64,000 nucleotides of DNA from Virgibacillus_F flavescens (GCF_050574275.1 NZ_CP192260.1:2666001-2730000), one strand, 5' to 3'; counted from the stretch's first letter, positions 9,822 through 19,286 are shown. The notes: generated by a model from the sequence alone, not told the origin. Program-made: numbers and translations.

Positions 9822-10193
9822 TTAGTTGTTTAATGCACTAACTTGCTTAATTTCTGCATCTTGAATTTGTAATCCATTTTCTTTAGCTATTTTAACGATT
9901 CTTTCCGGTCTACTCAACTCTTTTTTTTCAAAAAGCAACCCTTCGTTCTGCACTTGCTGTTGCTGAACTGTATTTTCCAGTGCTTGTACATCTCTATTGA
10001 CTGCGTCAGTTACGGAAGCAAAAGATACAATGTAGATGGCAGCGCTAAGTAGACATGTTCCTGTAATAGAATACAGAACCTTTTCACCTTTTGTTATCCA
10101 GCTTTGTTTTCTTACTTTGATGACAACTTGTTTGTCCTTTTGCGGAGCAGTTGTCTGTTGTTGTTGCCAGTTTCGGGCTTGACTTGCACTCAT
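9822..10193 (-). CDS. ftsL: Cell division protein FtsL
   Basis: FtsL is a small bitopic divisome protein that forms a complex with DivIB and DivIC and supports PBP2B. The product has a Gln-rich and basic cytoplasmic N-terminus, one transmembrane helix (about residues 40-60) and an extracellular coiled coil with heptad-like leucines, ending in the PERIVKIAKENGLQI motif common in FtsL. I chose the ATG at 10193 (MSASQARNW), which overlaps the rsmH stop as TAATG and follows GGGTGG. That gives 123 residues against about 117 in B. subtilis. A longer start at 10205 is in frame but less likely. Confidence 0.92.
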   Translation of the reverse strand: MSASQARNWQQQQTTAPQKDKQVVIKVRKQSWITKGEKVLYSITGTCLLSAAIYIVSFASVTDAVNRDVQALENTVQQQQVQNEGLLFEKKELSRPERIVKIAKENGLQIQDAEIKQVSALNN

Positions 10194-11170
10194 TATTTTT
10201 TCCACCCTTCCATATAGGTAAATTCAGCATCCCATGGCTTTACCTTTTCTACAATTCGTAATTTTGCTGATCTTGATCTGCGATTTTCTTCAAGTTCTAC
10301 ATCGTCTGCAATAATTGGCTTACGCGTAATTATTTTAAAAGGAGCTTCATGACTTTCTGGAATAATCGGCAAATTCTTTGGTACAGGCTTTCTAGAACTC
10401 CATTTTTTAAATGCTTGTTTACAAATTCTGTCTTCTAGAGACTGAAAAGTTATTACAACAATTCTCCCACCAACATCTACCATGCGTGCCGCCTGATGCA
10501 GCGCATCATTAAAAACTGCTAATTCATCATTTACTGCAATCCTTAATGCTTGAAAAATTCTTTTTGCAGGATGTCCGCCTGTCCTTCTAGCAGGAGCCGG
10601 AATTGCATCCTTAATAATTTCGACTAATTGATGTGTCGTGTTTATCGGCTCCTTTTCACGGTAAGCCTCAATTTTGCGAGCAATTTGTTTTGAAAACTTT
10701 TCTTCACCGTATGTAAAAAATATCTTAATTAATTTTTGATACGGCCAATTATTGACAATTTCATGTGCGTTTAAGGTTTGATTCTGATTCATCCGCATGT
10801 CCAGATATGCATCGTGCTGATAACTGAACCCTCGTTCTCCACGATCGAGTTGAGGTGATGAAACTCCGAGGTCAAAGAGTATACCGTTTATCTCGCTTAT
10901 ATCGTTTTCAAGAAGTTCTGTTTCTAAATTTTGAAAGTTTGTATGAATAAACTGTATATTATCTTGGAAAGATGTAAGTTTTTCCTTTGCTGCTTGTAAA
11001 GCATCAATATCCTGATCAATAGCAACTAACAAACCATTTTTGTTTAGTTTGCTCACAATCTGCTCAGAATGACCTCCACCTCCAACTGTACAATCTACAT
11101 ATGTACCGCTTGCATGTATGTTCAATCCGTTTATGGTTTCTTCTTTTAATACACTGTAATGATTGAACAT
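10193..11170 (-). CDS. rsmH: 16S rRNA (cytosine(1402)-N(4))-methyltransferase RsmH
   Basis: RsmH (MraW) methylates C1402 in the ribosomal P site using S-adenosylmethionine. The 325-residue protein shows the SAM-binding motif [13 protein letters not shown] near residues 26-38, the [11 protein letters not shown] segment (about 99-109) and [13 protein letters not shown] (about 205-217), all characteristic of the family. It starts 42 bp after mraZ and its stop overlaps the ftsL start, so it is the second gene of the dcw operon. Confidence 0.97.
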   Translation of the reverse strand: MFNHYSVLKEETINGLNIHASGTYVDCTVGGGGHSEQIVSKLNKNGLLVAIDQDIDALQAAKEKLTSFQDNIQFIHTNFQNLETELLENDISEINGILFDLGVSSPQLDRGERGFSYQHDAYLDMRMNQNQTLNAHEIVNNWPYQKLIKIFFTYGEEKFSKQIARKIEAYREKEPINTTHQLVEIIKDAIPAPARRTGGHPAKRIFQALRIAVNDELAVFNDALHQAARMVDVGGRIVVITFQSLEDRICKQAFKKWSSRKPVPKNLPIIPESHEAPFKIITRKPIIADDVELEENRRSRSAKLRIVEKVKPWDAEFTYMEGWKK

Positions 11171-11212
11171 GGTTCCACCCGCTTCTTTTACAAAATTATA
11201 TGTTTCACTATG

Positions 11213-11644
11213 TTAGATATCAAAATCCATTAAGTTTTCAGCAATCTCAGCAAATGATTCTTCAGAATCGTTAAAGTAGTCTTCCCAATTTTCACTAGCC
11301 CAAAATTCAATGCGATTTGAGACTCCAATGACTACACATTCTTTATTCAATACTGCGTAGTTACGAAGTGGTTGGGGAATATTTATTCTGCCCTGATTGT
11401 CTACTTCACATTCTATGGCGCCAGAAAAGAAAAATCGAGTGAATGCTCGTGCATCCTTTTTCGTAAGTGGCAATTTCTTTAATTTTTCTTCAAGCAGTTT
11501 CCATTCACTCATAGGATACGCGAATAGACATTTGTCTAATCCACGTGTCACAACAAAACAATCCCCAAGATCTTCACGAAACTTGGCAGGAACTATGATT
11601 CTTCCTTTTGTATCGATGTTATGTTGAAATTCTCCCATAAACAT
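11213..11644 (-). CDS. mraZ: Transcriptional regulator MraZ
   Basis: MraZ is an AbrB-fold (SpoVT-AbrB like) DNA-binding protein that controls its own operon. At 143 residues it has normal length, with two tandem MraZ domains: [20 protein letters not shown] near residues 4-23 and the second ending with the [13 protein letters not shown] repeat near 81-93. The C-terminal [14 protein letters not shown] is also conserved. It is the first gene of the dcw cluster. Three GTGG boxes spaced 10 bp apart lie 30-55 bp upstream and are the likely autoregulatory operator. The ATG at 11644 gives MFMGEFQ, matching the family's usual N-terminus. Confidence 0.97.
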   Translation of the reverse strand: MFMGEFQHNIDTKGRIIVPAKFREDLGDCFVVTRGLDKCLFAYPMSEWKLLEEKLKKLPLTKKDARAFTRFFFSGAIECEVDNQGRINIPQPLRNYAVLNKECVVIGVSNRIEFWASENWEDYFNDSEESFAEIAENLMDFDI

Positions 11645-11675
11645 ACGGTTTCCCCACTTTCATATAATCATGTTA

Positions 11676-11699
11676 CCACATCCCCCCACTATTCACCAC
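11676..11699 (-). promoter_or_regulatory. MraZ operator: three GTGG direct repeats
   Basis: On the minus strand GTGG occurs at 11696-11699, 11686-11689 and 11676-11679, exactly 10 bp apart, so the boxes face one side of the helix. MraZ proteins are known to bind short G-rich direct repeats of this period upstream of mraZ. A fourth GTGG (11654-11657) is off the 10-bp register and serves as the ribosome-binding site. Confidence 0.7.
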
Positions 11700-11917
11700 T
11701 TAATTTTAATATTTTTTATAATAAAGTTAAAAACAGTTATTTAGTCTCAATATAGCTAACTAAACTATTGATTTAACAAGGTTTTAGCAGACACAAAAAT
11801 ATCCCTATAATATCGCAGCCATTCTGAATGACTTACGAAATTATAAGGATAGTTATTGGAAAAACCTTTTCATGCAGCTATTTTTTACATAGGTGGTGAA
11901 AAGTGGGTGGATCCAAA

Positions 11918-13543
11918 TTAGATATAAACCAGATAGTGTTCCTTGTTATACGAACAGGACTGATTGGATAACTGCTTAATAAAATCAACACCATGTCGAT
12001 TTATCAATGGTAATGGATTCCAAACTCTTTCCTGCAGACTATTACTTGGATTTAATGCCAGCTGAAGAATGTTAAATTCATGAATTTCAATTGCGTATTT
12101 TTCTTCAATCGTTTTATTTATCCGCTTTTCCAGAAACTCGATGTCTCGAATTAAGTATTCTAAGTTCTTATTTGAAAGATCCCCAAGGTCTGACTGGATT
12201 GATTTCGCTAGCTCGCGAAGAGGTTGGTGAGCCTCCTTAACGGTCTGCTTTAATTGATCCGCCACTTCATTTACCGGTGGGTCACTTTTGGCAGCTAACC
12301 ATTTCGCTTTTACTTCCATCACACCATTTTTTATCGCTTCATCAGGCATTACATGATATTTGTTTAATAGCTTTTCTATATTTCGTTCAATAAAAGTGAA
12401 AGATAGCCTAGGTATTACCGGCGGCATTTTCATATCGTTCACTTGAAACGCTTGTTTCAAAACAGACCAATAACTAAGCTCTCCAGGACCTGCAATAAAT
12501 GCTAGTGTAGGAAACACCATTTCCTGCATTAAGGGTCTTGTCATGACATTATTACTAAGTAAATCTGGTCGGTTTCGGGCAATGTTTACCATTTCACTTT
12601 CACTAAATTTAACTTCATTATTTTTACCAATCCAGTTATTGTTTTCATCACGTACTAATAAAACTCTCTCATTATCCTGTTTAAAAAATAAATTCCCATC
12701 GTTCGTATCAACTTCGACTGATAGCGAGTATCCTTCGTTCCGTATCGCGTCATATGAATTTTTCATACCATTTGTCATTTGTGGTTGATTGTTTATCAGG
12801 TTTAGAAAATAGTCACTTTCAAAATTTCTAAGATGACTACTGTCGGAATCAAGTAACACTATTCCTTCGTCATTAAATAAGTGGAATATAGTCTGCGCAA
12901 AGAAATCGACATATGTATCCGAATTCTCCAGCAGTTGTTCGAAGGTTTCATGTAATCCTTTGGTGTGATTCGTTTCATTTAATTGTTCAAAAAGCATAAC
13001 CAACCATTTACCGGCCGCTTCTTGATCTATTTTAATATCGGAAACTGCTTTCTTTTCTAGCAGGCGCTGCAGTAAAGTGAATTTCTTCATTCTAGTGTTA
13101 TCAGTCATAAAAATATGATTGATTTCATCAAAATCATGATCCTCGCCTGCAATCCAAAATACAGGAATTACCGGAACTTGCAGCTGTTCTTCCTGTTGCT
13201 TTGCAAGATGAACTATGGAAATAATTTTATTAATCGTATACATTGGTCCGGTCAGCAACCCTGCCTGCTGTCCGCCAATCACAACTACACTGTTATCCTG
13301 TTTTAAGCGATCAATGTTGTCAAATGTGCTAGAAGGAGCATTCCATTTTGTGTTAGCCCTATATAATACTTCAACAAGATGACTTCGATTAACGTTTCTA
13401 TTTTTTAAATCTGCCAATCTTTGTTCAAAAACTCCTGAACTAAATGGATTATAATCAAAATAATCCATAATACGGGAATTTTCATTTCTATAATCATTAA
13501 TTAATTTATTTTCAGTTTGTAAGTTGATAGAATGAACGCGCAT
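11918..13543 (-). CDS. bshC: Bacillithiol biosynthesis cysteine-adding enzyme BshC
   Basis: BshC adds cysteine to GlcN-malate, the last step in making bacillithiol, the low-molecular-weight thiol of many Firmicutes. The protein is 541 residues from the ATG at 13543 (MRVHSIN...), which follows AAAGGAG at 11 bp; B. subtilis BshC (YllA) has 539. Family segments include VVIGGQQAGLLTGPMYTINKI near residues 86-106 and VPVIPVFWIAGEDHDFDEINH near 122-142. The ORF extends 10 codons further upstream without a better ribosome-binding site. It precedes mraZ, as in B. subtilis, with 273 bp in between. Confidence 0.95.
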   Translation of the reverse strand: MRVHSINLQTENKLINDYRNENSRIMDYFDYNPFSSGVFEQRLADLKNRNVNRSHLVEVLYRANTKWNAPSSTFDNIDRLKQDNSVVVIGGQQAGLLTGPMYTINKIISIVHLAKQQEEQLQVPVIPVFWIAGEDHDFDEINHIFMTDNTRMKKFTLLQRLLEKKAVSDIKIDQEAAGKWLVMLFEQLNETNHTKGLHETFEQLLENSDTYVDFFAQTIFHLFNDEGIVLLDSDSSHLRNFESDYFLNLINNQPQMTNGMKNSYDAIRNEGYSLSVEVDTNDGNLFFKQDNERVLLVRDENNNWIGKNNEVKFSESEMVNIARNRPDLLSNNVMTRPLMQEMVFPTLAFIAGPGELSYWSVLKQAFQVNDMKMPPVIPRLSFTFIERNIEKLLNKYHVMPDEAIKNGVMEVKAKWLAAKSDPPVNEVADQLKQTVKEAHQPLRELAKSIQSDLGDLSNKNLEYLIRDIEFLEKRINKTIEEKYAIEIHEFNILQLALNPSNSLQERVWNPLPLINRHGVDFIKQLSNQSCSYNKEHYLVYI

Positions 13544-13639
13544 AAAATTACATGCTCCTTTAATGTTAATCATAATTCTGCACTATGTATTCTACCTAAT
13601 ACACAAAAAAATTTCATGTAATTTGTTTTAAGCGATTTA

Positions 13640-14023
13640 CTATATAAGCAGCAACTGCTGAAAAATACCATACAAAACAAGTGAAATGTACAAAGAAAAA
13701 TATAAAAGAAAACTTGCCCGCCAGGCAATTTTCCATGCTTTACCAACATTTACTTCTGTATAATTAATCCGCTGAAAAATAAGAATGATAGTTAATTGAA
13801 CTAGTTGAAATGCAAGAATATACCCAATAAAAAAATGATGAAAGATGGTGTTGCACAAAACCATTACAGATAAAATATACAAAATAGTAGTCCATTTAAT
13901 GGAATGATGAAATGCGTATATTCTGCTTTTTTTAAGCATTCGATTTATTTTATAAATAATCCATGTGATGACAATTGGAAAAGTCAAAGCACCAGCAACA
14001 CCATACGTAATAATGCTCCACAT
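13640..14023 (-). CDS. DUF3397 family membrane protein
   Basis: This 127-residue protein is almost entirely hydrophobic, with four likely transmembrane segments, a basic cytoplasmic loop after the first (residues 24-35) and an aromatic-rich second half. Length, topology and position between panE and bshC fit the DUF3397 family of Bacillaceae. Its function is unknown. It begins 2 bp after the panE stop, so the two are co-transcribed. The family assignment is from memory of the gene neighbourhood. Confidence 0.75.
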   Translation of the reverse strand: MWSIITYGVAGALTFPIVITWIIYKINRMLKKSRIYAFHHSIKWTTILYILSVMVLCNTIFHHFFIGYILAFQLVQLTIILIFQRINYTEVNVGKAWKIAWRASFLLYFSLYISLVLYGIFQQLLLI

Positions 14024-14025
14024 TT

Positions 14026-14904
14026 CTATTCATTAATCCCCTTTTTCACCTCTAGAGCTCTAATGCTGTTATAAACAAATGTTGTATACGGTATATCTAT
14101 TGTTGATTTTTTTACAATATAACCGGAAATTGCTTCATTCTCAGACTTCCGATTTCTTTTTAAATCCTTCCACATGGAACTTACATTTTCCTTTGTTATG
14201 CTGGCTACTGTCTGAACATTATTCCACTGATCCATATAGTCTAATTGAAGAACTATGCATGCTTCCTTACATAATTCTTTAGCTAAATACATTAAATACC
14301 GATTGCGCATAATTTCACCATTGGGCACTTCAAACAGTGCACTTAACGGGTTGATTACTGCATTTATAACTAATTTCTCTGCTAACAGGTTCTCCCAATC
14401 AGATTCAACCTTAATAGGGAATAATGGCTGATGAAGTTGTTTCTCTAACATTTGCAGATTTTCTTCTTCCCCACTGAAATTTGCTAGTTTAATCATGCCT
14501 TTCCCTGTATGAGAAACGATATGGTCACTTTTACGCAATGCACCGTGGGTCACTATGCCGATATAGACAGGATTTGCTAGTCCTTCTAAAAAATCTATAT
14601 GTCCCATACCATTTTGCAGAAAGATGATCGGTGTTTTTTCATCAAATAAAGACAGCAAAGGCAGGATAGCTGTAATTTCTGGCTGTTTCACACACACTAT
14701 GACACAATCTTCTTCTTTAACCTCATTTGTCAATAGTGCTTTGACTTTACAAGGGGTTGTTAAATTTGAGAGAAATAAACCATGATCATTCAATTTTTGT
14801 TTTTGTTGATTTCGACGCACATACACCGTGACATCATGATTTTCGCCTAAGTATCGGGCTACTAAAAGTCCAATTGAGCCACCGCCCAAAATACCAATCT
14901 TCAT
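14026..14904 (-). CDS. panE: 2-dehydropantoate 2-reductase (ketopantoate reductase)
   Basis: The enzyme reduces 2-dehydropantoate to pantoate with NADPH, in coenzyme A synthesis. The N-terminal Rossmann motif GILGGGSIGLL is at residues 3-13, and the middle has the LQNGMGH segment (about 97) and the catalytic lysine region EKLVINAVINPLSALF (about 172-187). The 292-residue length is normal. B. subtilis has a second panE-like gene (ylbQ) at this map position, so this corresponds to ylbQ by synteny. The ATG follows a GGGGGG ribosome-binding site. Confidence 0.9.
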   Translation of the reverse strand: MKIGILGGGSIGLLVARYLGENHDVTVYVRRNQQKQKLNDHGLFLSNLTTPCKVKALLTNEVKEEDCVIVCVKQPEITAILPLLSLFDEKTPIIFLQNGMGHIDFLEGLANPVYIGIVTHGALRKSDHIVSHTGKGMIKLANFSGEEENLQMLEKQLHQPLFPIKVESDWENLLAEKLVINAVINPLSALFEVPNGEIMRNRYLMYLAKELCKEACIVLQLDYMDQWNNVQTVASITKENVSSMWKDLKRNRKSENEAISGYIVKKSTIDIPYTTFVYNSIRALEVKKGINE

Positions 14905-15086
14905 TCGTTTCCCCCCTTGAAGTCGCCTTTATATACTATATTGTAGCAAATAAACAGTATCTTGTAACGAAAATCAATCTTCAGGTGAAATTTTAAATTT
15001 CGGTCTTGTTCGTTTCATTCTTATTTCGTTTATATTATAATTAAATTATAGATAGCATTTAAGGTTTAAATAGAGGGGGAAAGATA

Positions 15087-15557
15087 ATGGAACAAATTAA
15101 AGTTGAAAAGCTGTTAATCAATTATAAAACACTTGAAAAGTTTAAACACTTTAAAGCATATGGAAATCAGGAGTTGTCCATGCTGGAAGATCTTCAAAGC
15201 AATATCGTAGAAAATGATAGCGAGTCTCCATTTTATGGGATTTACTATGGTAATAACCTTGTAGCAAGAATGAGTCTGTATAAGGTGACAGCTAAGTATG
15301 ATGCATACTTCCACCCAAAACAGGATTACCTGGAACTTTGGAAACTAGAAGTACTACCTGATTATCGCGGAAAAGGATACGGTCGGGCTTTGGTGGAATT
15401 TGCAAAACAGGATAAATTACCAATAAAAACGAATCCAAGGATAAATTCGCAAGGTTTTTGGGAAGAAATGGACTTTCAAAAAGCAAAATATGAAATGGAA
15501 CGAGATTTGGGAGAGAATCCATACATATGGATGCCAGATGGCGTTAAAGAAAAATAA
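15087..15557 (+). CDS. ylbP: GNAT-family N-acetyltransferase YlbP
   Basis: The 156-residue protein has a GNAT fold with the acetyl-CoA-binding motif A at about residues 90-105 (LEVLPDYRGKGYGRALVEFA, Q/RxxGxG/A type) and a terminal INSQGFWEEMDFQKA segment typical of the C-terminal beta strand. The substrate is unknown. Position between rsfA (ylbO) and panE (ylbQ) matches B. subtilis ylbP. It is transcribed alone on the plus strand and followed by a strong terminator. Confidence 0.88.
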   Translation: MEQIKVEKLLINYKTLEKFKHFKAYGNQELSMLEDLQSNIVENDSESPFYGIYYGNNLVARMSLYKVTAKYDAYFHPKQDYLELWKLEVLPDYRGKGYGRALVEFAKQDKLPIKTNPRINSQGFWEEMDFQKAKYEMERDLGENPYIWMPDGVKEK

Positions 15558-15565
15558 TTTCAAGA

Positions 15566-15611
15566 AAGAGAGGCAAAAAGATGTCCAAGCATCTTTTTGC
15601 CTCTCTTTTAC
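15566..15611 (+). terminator. Intrinsic terminator after ylbP
   Basis: An 18-bp near-perfect stem (left arm from 15566, right arm to 15607) with a 6-base loop is followed by TTTT, directly after the ylbP stop. Confidence 0.9.
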
Positions 15612-15700
15612 ACATATACTGTTCATAAATGTTTTTATTTTCGTAGGATCAAATTAAGTTAGGAAGGCCATGTAGCAGAATGAAGCAGGAGACTATGCTG

Positions 15701-16168
15701 TTAGTTTTTCGAAGTAGACTGCACCCAACTCCAAAGGTTTCCCATCTCTTTCCACGCTTCATCATATCGATGTAACACAGTTTTCAGTTGTTTATTTTCT
15801 TCTTCCAGCTTTTTAACCGTATGATTCGTATACTGATCTTTTGAATATACATTTTTCATGTTTTCCAGCAATAGAATTGCAGTCTCTATCGTGTCCTGAT
15901 TCCCCTCTAATTTGTTATGGAAACCATTTGGACTAATATGAGTTCTGTTTTTTCGTTCTTCTTTAGCGCTGTTTACTACATCCTGGTAATTTTTACGTAT
16001 AGTGGCATTCCAACGAAACCCACAAGCTGCTGACGTTCGGGATAATTGATTTGCTACATCTTTAAATGCCTCAAGCTGGGTCTTACCGTCTCTGATATAC
16101 TGAAGGACTGTATCGGCTAGTATTACATCTTCATCTTTTGTCCATGCGTCCTGACGCGTACGATTCAT
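15701..16168 (-). CDS. rsfA: RsfA-family prespore transcription factor (YlbO)
   Basis: RsfA and its relatives modulate the forespore sigma-F regulon. The 155-residue protein begins with a Myb/SANT-like DNA-binding domain: three aromatic positions in the pattern AWTKDEDVILADTVLQYI (residues 8-25), followed by SAACGFRWNATIRKNY (about 47-62). The C-terminal half is a predicted coiled coil (KKLEEENKQLKTVLHRYDEAWKEM). B. subtilis has two family members, RsfA (YwfN) and YlbO; by position this one is YlbO, so the symbol is family-level. The ATG follows AAGGAG. Confidence 0.85.
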   Translation of the reverse strand: MNRTRQDAWTKDEDVILADTVLQYIRDGKTQLEAFKDVANQLSRTSAACGFRWNATIRKNYQDVVNSAKEERKNRTHISPNGFHNKLEGNQDTIETAILLLENMKNVYSKDQYTNHTVKKLEEENKQLKTVLHRYDEAWKEMGNLWSWVQSTSKN

Positions 16169-16262
16169 ACCATCACTCCTTACCTATTTGCTATAAATGT
16201 ATGCATAAGGTACCACTGATAGACTAACCGATTACTATTTTCATTATATTCTTGAACTATAT

Positions 16263-17027
16263 TTATACTTTTTTATTCAAAAACTGATTAACTGCATTAA
16301 TATGTTCAGGTGAATCCCATAATAATGAACAATTATGGACTTCACTATCCATTAAAGCAGATAATCCCATTGCTTCTATCTTTTGCTGATATTGTTTACT
16401 TAATATTTCCATTTGCGCATAAGATTTTGAAATGTACGGTTCGAATATTTCATTATAATTATTCCAACATTCGTATGGAATAACTCTATGAATCCAACCC
16501 TTTTCAATCAAAAATTCAACTTCATAATTTGTGCCTTCTATTAACCATGCGTACGCAAAAGATGGAAGCACCTTTTCGTAAAGAAGTGCTCCACCACCCC
16601 AACCAGGAGTAATTCCAATAGTTGACTGAACAAATCCAAACTTAGTTGATTCTTTAGCAATTCGTATATCACAAGCAGTTGCAATTTCACATCCACCACC
16701 AATTGCATTACCGTTTAATAGACAAATTGTTGGTACTGGAAAGGAAACGATATCCAACAGGACTTCTTTCATCGGATAAAGCTTTTGAAATGCATCTGAA
16801 GGTGATAAGTTACCGTGAAAATCCTGTAAATCGCCCCCCGCACAAAACATTTTTTCTCCAGATCCTGTTATAACCAGGAACTTTAATTGTGAATCTCTTG
16901 CACGTGATAGTGCATCCTTTAATTCTCGGACCATTTCATTTGAAACAGCATTTCGTTTACTTTCTCTATCCAGTGTTATCATTATGTATCCATCAGAAAA
17001 TGTTTCATATTTTATCGTATTATACAC
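16263..17027 (-). CDS. Crotonase-fold enzyme (enoyl-CoA hydratase/isomerase family)
   Basis: The 254-residue protein has the crotonase fold signatures: N-terminal substrate motif RNAVSNEMV (about residues 25-33), the first oxyanion-hole region CAGGDLQDFHG (about 62-72) and the second, NAIGGGCEIATACDIRIA (about 105-122). One catalytic Glu position (GGGCE) is present. The second Glu of true hydratases, in the usual Q-P-E-I segment, is replaced here by VQSTIGI before TPGWGGG, so simple enoyl-CoA hydration is doubtful; a decarboxylase-like role is possible. It starts with GTG after AGGGAT. It sits between rpmF and rsfA, where B. subtilis has no such gene. Confidence 0.85.
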   Translation of the reverse strand: MYNTIKYETFSDGYIMITLDRESKRNAVSNEMVRELKDALSRARDSQLKFLVITGSGEKMFCAGGDLQDFHGNLSPSDAFQKLYPMKEVLLDIVSFPVPTICLLNGNAIGGGCEIATACDIRIAKESTKFGFVQSTIGITPGWGGGALLYEKVLPSFAYAWLIEGTNYEVEFLIEKGWIHRVIPYECWNNYNEIFEPYISKSYAQMEILSKQYQQKIEAMGLSALMDSEVHNCSLLWDSPEHINAVNQFLNKKV

Positions 17028-17090
17028 AAGCTATCCCTACTTCACTTAATTTATAAGATTAGTACTTAGTCGAACATACCTGCAGTTATT

Positions 17091-17121
17091 AAAAAAACAG
17101 ACTACAATTTGCAGTCTGTTT
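17091..17121 (-). terminator. Intrinsic terminator after rpmF
   Basis: The inverted repeat AAACAGACT / AGTCTGTTT with a 9-base loop is followed on the minus strand by seven T, just past the rpmF stop. Confidence 0.85.
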
Positions 17122-17127
17122 GATTAA

Positions 17128-17301
17128 TTATGCTTCTTTAATTTCTTTTCCACCGTAATGTCCACAAGATTTACATACATGGTGAGGTTTTGTTAATTCA
17201 CCACAATTTGAACATTCTACCATGCCAGGTACGTGTAGCTTTTTATGAGTACGACGTTGGTTTTTAACTTTTTTAGACGTTCTTCTTTTTGGTACTGCCA
17301 T
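17128..17301 (-). CDS. rpmF: 50S ribosomal protein L32
   Basis: The 57-residue protein begins [19 protein letters not shown], the L32 signature, and carries a zinc-ribbon with two Cys pairs (CSNC and CKSC). It ends in GGKEIKEA. The ATG follows GGAGGTGT. It lies 52 bp downstream of the yceD-like gene, the standard bacterial pairing. The four-cysteine form is the zinc-replete paralogue; many bacilli also carry zinc-free versions of some ribosomal proteins elsewhere. Confidence 0.97.
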   Translation of the reverse strand: MAVPKRRTSKKVKNQRRTHKKLHVPGMVECSNCGELTKPHHVCKSCGHYGGKEIKEA

Positions 17302-17353
17302 GACTTACACCTCCTTCAAATGACGAAAGCAAAACTTGAAAATAATTCTATTC

Positions 17354-17878
17354 TTATTTTTCTTTGTCGTTAAATAAGTTCTCTAATTTTTTTAACCGAG
17401 GATCTACTGTATGCTGTTTTTCTTCAGCGGATACAAACTCCCAACCATTACCTTTAAAAGTAGCTTGTTCTTCAGCTTCTTTATCGTTGGAAAACACTCG
17501 AAATGGTACCTCTAACAAAATATTTTCCTTTATATGTGGTGTTAAGTCAAGTGTTTCTCCACTAATTGGATGAATTTCATTCTCTTCTTCTTCCTTACCG
17601 GAGTAAGCAGATAATGTAAATACTTCCTCAGCATGAATATTAAAAGGATACGGAACATCCACAAGCGTTCTTGCGCATGGTAAAATCATTTCACCTTTAA
17701 TCGAAAAAGAGGAAATAATTTTATCTCCTTGTATATAGCAATAACCCTTTACATACACAAGGTTTATTTCACGTATATCATTATTCAATGTTTCTAGTTC
17801 TGAAACATCAACATTATCCTCGAAATAATAAGGTTCATTATACGAACTTCTTTTCATTTTTCCAATTGCTATTTGCAT
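17354..17878 (-). CDS. ylbN: YceD/DUF177 family protein (YlbN)
   Basis: The 174-residue protein belongs to the DUF177 (YceD) family, whose gene is almost always just before rpmF. Relatives in plants and bacteria are linked to 23S rRNA accumulation or processing, but the role in Firmicutes is not settled. Visible marks are the GEMILPCARTLVDVPYPF segment (about residues 62-79) with the conserved C-A-R, and the DLTPHIKENILLEVP motif (about 115-129). I chose the ATG at 17878 (MQIAIGK), 6 bases after AGAGGTG; the GTG three codons upstream overlaps that ribosome-binding site. Confidence 0.9.
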   Translation of the reverse strand: MQIAIGKMKRSSYNEPYYFEDNVDVSELETLNNDIREINLVYVKGYCYIQGDKIISSFSIKGEMILPCARTLVDVPYPFNIHAEEVFTLSAYSGKEEEENEIHPISGETLDLTPHIKENILLEVPFRVFSNDKEAEEQATFKGNGWEFVSAEEKQHTVDPRLKKLENLFNDKEK

Positions 17879-18074
17879 GTTTATCACCTCTGGGCAACAA
17901 GAGTAATTTTAAAAGGAAATTACTCTTTTGTCAACATATTTTCTTTACAGTTTAATAAAACGTCTTAATTTAATGTTCCCACTACCTAACTTAATACTCA
18001 CACTAGCATAAGATAGTGCCAAATTCATCCCAATTTGTTACAATAATATCTAATAATTAACTAGGAGGAGAATA

Positions 18075-19286
18075 ATGGAAGCATGTGGTTTAATTGTAGA
18101 ATATAATCCATTTCACAATGGACACCTTCATCATTTAAAACAAGCGAAAAAAGAATCTAACGCTTCTTGTATGATCGCCGTAATGAGTGGCAATTTTCTT
18201 CAGCGTGGTGAACCTGCAATCATTGATAAATTTCACCGAACAAAAGCCGCGTTAGCAAACGGTATAGATATTGTACTAGAATTACCCTTTACATACGCCG
18301 TCCAATCCAGTGAATTATTTGCAAAAGGTTCTGTGCATACATTAAATGAAATTGGTGTCTCCTCTATTTGTTTTGGCAGTGAATCAGGTACTACCTCTAA
18401 TTTTATATCAAGTTATCAAAAGTTTAAAGAGAAAGAAACTATTTTTCAGGAAGAATTACGCATTAATTTAGATAAAGGTTTGTCCTTCCCTGATGCAAGT
18501 AAGTACGCATATGCTTCCATAGGCTTGGCCACAGCTGAAATGGATCTCTCCCAGCCAAATAATATACTGGGCTTCAGCTATGTACGGGAAATCCTTGCTC
18601 ATCAATTACCAATTAAGCCTTTTACGATAAAACGAACTAAAAGTGGATACCATGATCAAACCATTTCAAGTAGTATTGCTAGTGCAACCAGTATCCGTAA
18701 ACAACTTTTCCAGGACGGACATTTAACCGAACAAAGCGAACAAGCTCTCCCCACCCATACAAAAGAACAGCTAATTAGTTATCGTAATAAAACATCACTG
18801 TGGCACAGCTGGGAGCACTATTTCTCACTATTGCACTATCGTGTAATGACCATGAGTCACACGGAACTTGCTGCAATACATGGTGTAGACGAAGGTTTAG
18901 AGTATCGGATTAAAAAGACAGCAAAGAAGGCTCAATCCTTGTACGAGTGGATTGAATTAATTAAGACAAAGAGATACACATGGACTAGAATCCAACGTAC
19001 ATTTGTTCATATTTTAACAAATACAAAAAAAGAAGATGTAGATGTAATTAAACAAAATAAATCAGTTCCTTACGTTAGACTTTTAGGGATGACTGAACAA
19101 GGTAGAACATACTTAAATAAGCAAAAAAAATCTATGAATATACCGCTTCTCTCTCAGCTTTCGTCGTTCAATAATCCATTGTTAATTAGTGAAGAACAAG
19201 CTAGTAGTGCTTATTACAGCATACTGCAACCTTCTATAAGGCGAGAATTTAATAAACAGGAAATACTTCCTCCAATTATGCATTAA
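18075..19286 (+). CDS. tmcAL: tRNA(Met) cytidine acetate ligase TmcAL
   Basis: TmcAL (YlbM) activates acetate with ATP to acetylate the wobble cytidine (ac4C34) of elongator tRNA-Met. The 403-residue protein opens with the nucleotidyltransferase motif VEYNPFHNGHLHHLKQA (about residues 8-24), containing the HxGH-type sequence, followed by MSGNFLQRGEPAIIDKF (about 38-54). The ATG follows a perfect AGGAGG. It is transcribed alone on the plus strand, opposite to ylbN and ylbL. Confidence 0.93.
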   Translation: MEACGLIVEYNPFHNGHLHHLKQAKKESNASCMIAVMSGNFLQRGEPAIIDKFHRTKAALANGIDIVLELPFTYAVQSSELFAKGSVHTLNEIGVSSICFGSESGTTSNFISSYQKFKEKETIFQEELRINLDKGLSFPDASKYAYASIGLATAEMDLSQPNNILGFSYVREILAHQLPIKPFTIKRTKSGYHDQTISSSIASATSIRKQLFQDGHLTEQSEQALPTHTKEQLISYRNKTSLWHSWEHYFSLLHYRVMTMSHTELAAIHGVDEGLEYRIKKTAKKAQSLYEWIELIKTKRYTWTRIQRTFVHILTNTKKEDVDVIKQNKSVPYVRLLGMTEQGRTYLNKQKKSMNIPLLSQLSSFNNPLLISEEQASSAYYSILQPSIRREFNKQEILPPIMH

